A stretch of DNA of 64,000 bases from Cavia porcellus. Its lineage: Eukaryota > Chordata > Mammalia > Rodentia > Caviidae. This document shows positions 58,471-64,000 of this stretch, piece after piece; position 1 is the first letter of the stretch; the number at the start of each line of letters is the position of its first letter. Location of the stretch: contig NW_026947488.1 of assembly GCF_034190915.1 (NCBI RefSeq), positions 3,544,501 to 3,608,500 of the forward strand, given 5' to 3'. A program made the position numbers and the translations under genes. The notes under the pieces are model-generated. The model saw nothing but the letters and a program-made list of their open reading frames with translations. It was not told the DNA's origin and searched no databases.

Positions 58471-59989
58471 AGAGGTGAGAAAAGGAGAGATTTAAAACCC
58501 TATAAACTGACTCAAGCAATAGTCTTTACCACCCTGCATGGCGACCCCATTACGGCTGGTGTCAAATCAATGCCACATTTCAGAATTAGAAAGTGGGCAA
58601 AGGCACTGAGCCAGAAGATCAAGGCCTGTCCAGCCGGCCCGCAAGGGGGTATGAGATGCCAATCACAGAGATCCAGGAAACATAAACCCCAAGTCCTGCA
58701 CCTGGCACCAATCAGAAAGTGCGATCTTCAGTTGTTCTCACAAGAATTCAAGCAGGTTTCTGATAGGACGGCTTAGATCTGACGTCAGCCTGAGAAGAGG
58801 GAGAGACAAAAGACGGCTGCCCCTGAGCTCCTGGCTACTGTGCTCCCTCTCACAGGGGTCCACTGTCACCCAGCAAAGTGTACTTCTTTTCCCAGTGTTC
58901 ATTGGCCCACACTCACTCTGCAGAGTGTGTTTCTTTTCCTACCTTTAATTCCTTTCATAAATATAAAATCTCTCTTGACCAATTTTTTTTTTTTTTTTTT
59001 TGGTCCAGATCTAGGAAAACCAAGAAAGCACCTATACCAGGAGCACCCCAGAACTCCAGAACCTGGATGTGAACCAGATCTTTCTTCGGAATCAGAGTGT
59101 GTCACACTATAAGGATGCTTTCCATTGGCTGGTTCCTTACTTCCTCTTTGACTTTGCTTTTTCACACCAGATGGTGAACGCTGTTTTCTTTGTATTTGGC
59201 GCATCTTGAGTAAAATGCTGTTCTACTTGGTTCTACTTATTACTGCTATGTAGTAAAGCACCCAGTGCTTAGTGGTTTTAATAACAGCAAGCACTTTCCC
59301 ATCCCTCGCTATCCTGCTGGGTTAGGATAGAGGAAGAGCTCCTCTCAGTTTGGTTATGTCTACAGCTGCACCCTAGGAGGCCATCGGCTGAGGGGACCCG
59401 GATGAGGGGCTGGGAGGGCCTTAGGATATCTTTGCATGTGTGGCCAGGGATGCCAGCTGGTGAGTGGCTGTGAAAGGGCACCCTTGAGGAGGCCCTTCCA
59501 GGTGGTCTCCAGGTGGAGCAGTCGAGTTTCACCCGGGGGATGAGACAGGGCACAGAGAGGAAGAAGCCTGAGCTCGATCATCACCTTCTGTGACTGGTCC
59601 CAAAGGCAACATCGTACTTCCACTCCGTAAGTCCTATGAAACCCTAGGGAAGGGAACGTACACTTAAGGGGCTGCCATTGTGCTCCTTAAAGGTGAAATG
59701 GAAGGATACTGAAGTCTAAACTCAACCACACAGCCACCATGGGGGTGAACTGTGGCAAGGGGGTGAACAGAGCAAGGGGACCCCTGTTCCCAGGTAGTGG
59801 CAGGGTGTGGGTGCAGCAGTGAACCAAGGAGACACTAAACCAGCCTGAACCATTGTAGTGAGTGGTGTTTCCCACGTGTGACCATGGTGGTGCCTGCCAG
59901 GCCATCTGCTCTTCAATGCCTTGCTGCTTCTTTCCATACAACAGGGGCAGCTTTGATGCCACTTGGGACTAGAGGGTAGGGTGGCACAA
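58471..59989. other. Unique DNA
   Basis: Contains a T19 run (58983-59001). No gene, LTR or SINE body recognised. Confidence 0.5.
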
Positions 59990-60245
59990 TGCCATATTTT
60001 TACAATTTATTTTTATTAGTAGGAGTTTTCCACACATGATCATTTTCATCATAGGGAGTTTGTACCTGTACATGATATGTTTTAATTCTTCTTTTTTCCT
60101 ATTCCCTTCTCCTCCCCTCTGCTCTTCTCACCATGCACAAAAGCTTTGTTTCTAGTTTTTCCCTTCCATTCTCTTTATTTATAATCTTCTCCATTTCTCC
60201 CTGCCCCCTCCCTTGTTCTCTTTCCCATTTGAACGTGTTATTCCC
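59990..60245 (-). mobile_element. L1 3' UTR, antisense
   Basis: 'acaatttatttttattagta', 'gtacctgtacatgatatgtt' and a long pyrimidine run resemble the antisense L1 3' UTRs at 50.2 and 56.6 kb. No ORF2 part is left. Confidence 0.5.
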
Positions 60246-60255
60246 GCCTCCCGAG

Positions 60256-60475
60256 GTTTGGGTTAGGGTTTAGATTCCAGGTAGGGCTAGCGATTGAGCA
60301 CTCATTAAGGTTAAGACTAAGGTTAGACAGAGATTTTTAGGATCAGGGTTCTCGTTCAGGTTTGGACCCAAGTTCAGGTTAGGGTTAGAGTTAATTTTAC
60401 AGTTGGTTAGAGTTAGGAATAGAATTTGCTTAAGGCCTGGTTTGTATTAAGTTCAAGGCTACATTTAGAGTTGGG
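60256..60475. repeat. Degenerate telomere-like (TTAGGG) block
   Basis: Two exact TTAGGG hexamers (60263, 60379) sit among many one-base variants: GGTTAAG, GGTTAGAC, GGTTAGAG, AGTTAGG. The G-rich strand is the plus strand throughout. It directly follows an L1 3' UTR. Confidence 0.65.
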
Positions 60476-61594
60476 AATGGGTTCTGGGTCTCAAATGCCC
60501 ACTGGAATCTTCCTTGTGACCCTGCTTGCTTTGAGACCTTTGGGTTGTCACACACATCACTCACTATGCTGACCCCACTGTGATGCTGGGGCCTCCATGA
60601 GTGTCCATTGAGTTTGCATTTAGAAATCTACCTATTCTCTACAGCCAAGGAGAAGGGGACAGTACAGGATGGGCAGTGCTGGAAGTTTGCATTCAACATT
60701 GGAACTGGGCATGAGCAATGAATATTCTAAATATATGCAAATGAGCAGCTGATCTTTCCAAAAGAATTGACTGCACCTTTTGCACAAAGGGTGCCAGGCT
60801 GAAAAGATACAAAGATTGGGATTTTTCTGTACCTGTAAGCTGTTGGGTGGGATGATAAAGAAAGAAAACTAGGCAATCTTTTAAAGAAAGATTTTACAGC
60901 AGCAAGAAGAACATTTTTTATCTTTGGTATCAGAATAACAGTAAGCCACACACATGCCACACCTGTGTTCTACTAAGTAGTTCCCATGAAATGTAGAAGC
61001 ACCCTGTAAGCTTTGGAGGGGAAAGAATGAAGTGACTTCTGGTCCCAGAGAGACTCTGTCATCGTCACCTGGCTGTGAACTTTCAAAACACACATGGATC
61101 CTGTTCAGTCACTACCCTCACCACCTGGACACTGCTTTGCTAAGGACACCACACCACGTGCTTAGATCTGCAAGTGGTGACAGCCAGCACGATGAAGGAC
61201 AGAGAGGTGAAGGGTTGGGTCAGACTCTAAAGGTGAAGAAAAGTAGACATTTGAAGAATAAACAAATCAGGATAAGCTTCATTGAGGGTTTATAACAAGA
61301 CTGGTTACAAGGAACAAAAGAAATTAGCTCCCTGGATCTTGGTAGCGAGTCCTGAGGTGGCAGTCTGCCTGCATGAATTTGGTTTTGCTAGCATGTGACC
61401 AGGGCTGCTGGTGAGAGGGTTAGGGAAGACACAAAGTCCAAACTGCAAGAGTCAAAGTGTGTGTGTGTGGGAGGGGGGTGGAGTGGGTCCCTTCTGTTTT
61501 TTAACTACTGCTAGTTAATGTCTGAAGAGTGTGCTAAATGTTACCTTTACTTACCTGTTAGGTTTGACAGATTTATGCACTTTCACTGAGTCAG
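60476..61594. other. Unique DNA
   Basis: No gene recognised. A short GT run followed by GGGAGGGGGG lies at 61458-61478. Confidence 0.5.
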
Positions 61595-61790
61595 ATAGCT
61601 TTGGTTGGGGCCTTGCCCTTTTTGTTTACTGTGTGATTTGAGGTAAGAGACTCAGCCTCTCTGAGCTTTAGTCTCATCTGTCAAAAAAGCACCATAATGA
61701 TTTAGTATCAGCCTCGTAGGACAGTACCCATTGCAAGCACCTTAGCAGGTGACCTGGTAGATGTGATGCTCCCTATTGTTATTAACAAGC
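61595..61790 (+). mobile_element. MIR SINE, sense, near full length
   Basis: 'tactgtgtgatttgaggtaa', 'gagactcagcctctctgagc', 'tttagtctcatctgtcaaaa' and 'ctccctattgttattaac' follow MIR from core to 3' end. Confidence 0.8.
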
Positions 61791-62764
61791 TTTACATGGA
61801 TGTCTCTCCCCCTCTGTGTTAGTTTTCACTTCAAGTCTGCTAAACAACATAGCTTGGCTCCAGGGAAGCATTTGGTTTGGAGCCCAGACAACCTTCTGTC
61901 ACTTAGGCCTGTCAGGGGAAATAGCTCTGTCTCCCAGAACCACTTCCTGCCACTTTAGCCAAAGGGACATCTCCTGGGTCCCCAGCAGACAGATCTCCTG
62001 CACAGCCAGCTGTCCACACACCTTGTACAACATCCTCGCAGCTCTCAGGAAGGGTCTCCCGAGTGTGCCTTCTGCACTAGAAACTGCACTTGGTAAATGC
62101 TGAAGCACACTGGTCAGCAACCCTCCTTGTCACCCAGGGAGGCTACAGCAGGCAAGGCCACTTGACAGAGTACATCAGGGACACACTCGCCTGCAGATGC
62201 CTGCTGTGGATGCCCAGCTGCTGCCCTGCGGCCAGCTTTCCAGATGCAATATGAGCAGCCAGAATGGAGCAGCCAACCAAAGCTGGTTTGTCTCTAAACA
62301 ACCAGATCCCCCTCTCCATGTGTGGACCCCAATATGCTAAGCATATGCACTTTTTATGGCCACTTCATTATGTACTTGGACTCCTGGGAGGCCCTGAGTC
62401 TGGAGGAAGACAGCAAGGGTTGGGCTTCATGACAATAAATGGATATTTGGATGCTGGAAGAGGAATACTGAGCCTAATTCCAAGAGGCATCTATATTTTT
62501 GCCAGAACACACAAAGATGTGAATGTCCTGGTGCCTGGAAAAGCTTTTCCTGTTGTAAAAAGAAAAGAGCACCCAGCTCTGAGTCCTGGAATTCTGTTAA
62601 GGAGACCAGATTTGAGCAGGGGCCAATTTTTAGCTTGGTAAGGAGTGCAGCTCACAGATTCTGGACCCTGGATAGTTCCAGAGCATTCTCCTGCTTCTGG
62701 ATTTGCCTTTTCCTCATCTTAACAGACATTATGAAGGGAAGAATAAAAGACGAACTCACCTGTG

Positions 62765-62767
<3 letters not shown>
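61791..62767. other. Unique DNA
   Basis: No gene or repeat recognised; the 125-codon frame at 62264-62641 has no recognisable domain. Confidence 0.5.
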
Positions 62768-62817
<50 letters not shown>

Positions 62818-62839
62818 TCTCTCATTCTCTCTCTCCACA

Positions 62840-62887
<48 letters not shown>
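62768..62887. repeat. Compound microsatellite (TC)n(CA)n
   Basis: About 68 bases of TC with three interruptions, then about 50 bases of CA. Confidence 0.96.
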
Positions 62888-62889
<2 letters not shown>

Positions 62890-64000
62890 CACAAGCTTAG
62901 CAGATGGAGGCAACAATTAATGATGGAGAGGGCCATGTTTTAAGAGTGAAGAAAGAAGCAGGTTCAGCTCCTACAGCAGGGCTCTGTAAAAGCCCATCTG
63001 CCCAGTTATTTTGCCAGGATCCTAGGAAACCTGAGGACTGGTAGTTTCCCAAGGCCTTTACACAAAGCTGTGCAGAACACTCAAAGGCCCTTTGAATTGC
63101 ATCAGAGACAATTGCAGCCTCCAGGTTGCAGCCTAGACCCAGCACCATCCCCAGAGTCTAACTGGTCACTCACTGTGGCATGTGGTGTCACTTCTCATCC
63201 TCTGTGACACTACCAGGGCTACTGCCTCAGGTAGTGTTCTAGGAGGCTGGGCAGGGGTTTCTGTGGGTGGCAAGATCAGGAGCAGCGCACTTCCCTAGCG
63301 TGCTAAAGGCCACACCTATACCCAGCAAAGAAACAAAACAAAAGAAGCAAAAGCATAAAGCTGTAAATGAAGGAAAAAAACCATTAACTCTTCCATTGTT
63401 ACATACACATTTAAAACTTTCTGTGTAGCATGAATACAGAGTCATATAAAATAAAAGACATAGAAATAATTCACAACCCATGCAAACGGGTAAAGAATCA
63501 TTTCCTGAGACACAAACAATTCCTATTATTCAATGAGAAAAAATATATAGTAGAAAGTAGGATATGGGCAAGAAAAGCCTTTCTTCAAAGCAGTGTATTT
63601 GCACTTACAACTAGCAAAATTTTTAACCTAAATCTAAACTTCAAGGTAATCTAACCCATTTAGTGTGAGAGGTCACCCCAATGCACGTGAGCTGGTGAGA
63701 AACAAGGGTTAATGCTCCAGCAAACCCCAAGTGTGTCTTAGGAAGCACATAAAAATGCTTCACTTATTTTCAAACATCCAAAATATATTTCACATGTCTC
63801 CCCCACATCAGGGAACGAATGTGTGTCTTTGCACCTTCAAAGGAGCCTCCCGGATGGAGTGATAGTGTTGGGCACTCCTGATGACTCTGGTTCCCATCAG
63901 CACTTGGAATGAAGCAGAGAAATGTTGCCTCTCCTGCCTCGTTCTTTGGACTCCAGAAGTACAAAGGGGCTCAGCACAGCGTGGCTGAGGGGCAGGGCGT
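62888..64000. other. Unique DNA to the window end
   Basis: No gene or repeat recognised. The stretch 63420-63660 is AT-rich. Confidence 0.5.

Noticed and set aside
1..64000. CRISPR arrays, bacterial operons, tRNA or rRNA genes
   Set aside because: The direct repeats present are microsatellites or transposons; no regularly spaced repeat-spacer pattern, no cloverleaf or ribosomal sequence was recognised, and the repeat content is mammalian.

Overview
The window looks like non-coding DNA from a placental mammal, most likely a rodent outside the mouse/rat family. Evidence for a rodent: dimeric SINEs in which a B1 (7SL-derived) unit is joined to an ID (tRNA-derived) unit at about 1.4, 14.5 and 43.0 kb, a B1 copy with the B1 internal duplication at 34.2 kb, and a lone ID at 33.2 kb. 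Older mammalian repeats (MIR, L2, MER20-like hAT, old L1, MaLR LTRs, ERVL) form the background. The species cannot be named from the sequence. I found no convincing protein-coding gene, rRNA, tRNA or CRISPR array. The long open frames are retrotransposon remains, low-complexity DNA or chance frames.

Layout. 0-2 kb: MaLR-type LTR pieces, microsatellites and a B1-ID dimer. 2-9 kb: mostly single-copy, with a 181-bp CpG-rich patch (3.2-3.4 kb), an antisense old L1 (6.6-7.2 kb) and an AT-rich stretch that looks like a conserved non-coding element (8.5-9.1 kb). 13-17.5 kb: several LTRs, a compact ERVL relic (LTR, broken pol, LTR, 15.08-16.46 kb) and an old L1 3' end. 17.5-27 kb: mostly unique DNA with microsatellites, a MaLR LTR, MER20 and MIR. 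27.2-30.8 kb: two copies of an interspersed repeat I cannot name; the second has a 160-bp internal duplication and sits between the arms of a 40-bp inverted repeat. 32.55 kb: two adjacent strong hairpins. 34.9-38.5 kb: a complete retrotransposon in minus orientation with 10-bp target-site duplications, a 5' UTR, an L1-type ORF1 with one frameshift, no ORF2, and a long 3' UTR. This is a half-L1 (HAL1-like) design. 39.05-40.3 kb: an L1 with an inverted 5' part. 43-47.8 kb: GC-richer unique DNA with one promoter-like patch. 47.8-49.5 kb: a 5'-truncated L1 with perfect 15-bp target-site duplications, whose 3' UTR is homologous to that of the HAL1-like element. 50-64 kb: three L1 3' ends of a different, polypurine 3'-UTR type, several MIRs, an L2, a likely enhancer-like stretch (54.8-55.2 kb), long pyrimidine tracts and a degenerate telomere-like block (60.26-60.48 kb).

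How the parts relate. The best biological signal is the pair at 35-38 kb and 48-49 kb. One copy has ORF1 but no ORF2, the other has the ORF2 tail, and both end in the same modular 3' UTR. That fits an ORF2-less element mobilised by an L1 family whose tail it shares. The AT-rich, homeodomain-site-rich stretches suggest an intergenic or intronic region with regulatory elements, but without an alignment this is only an inference.
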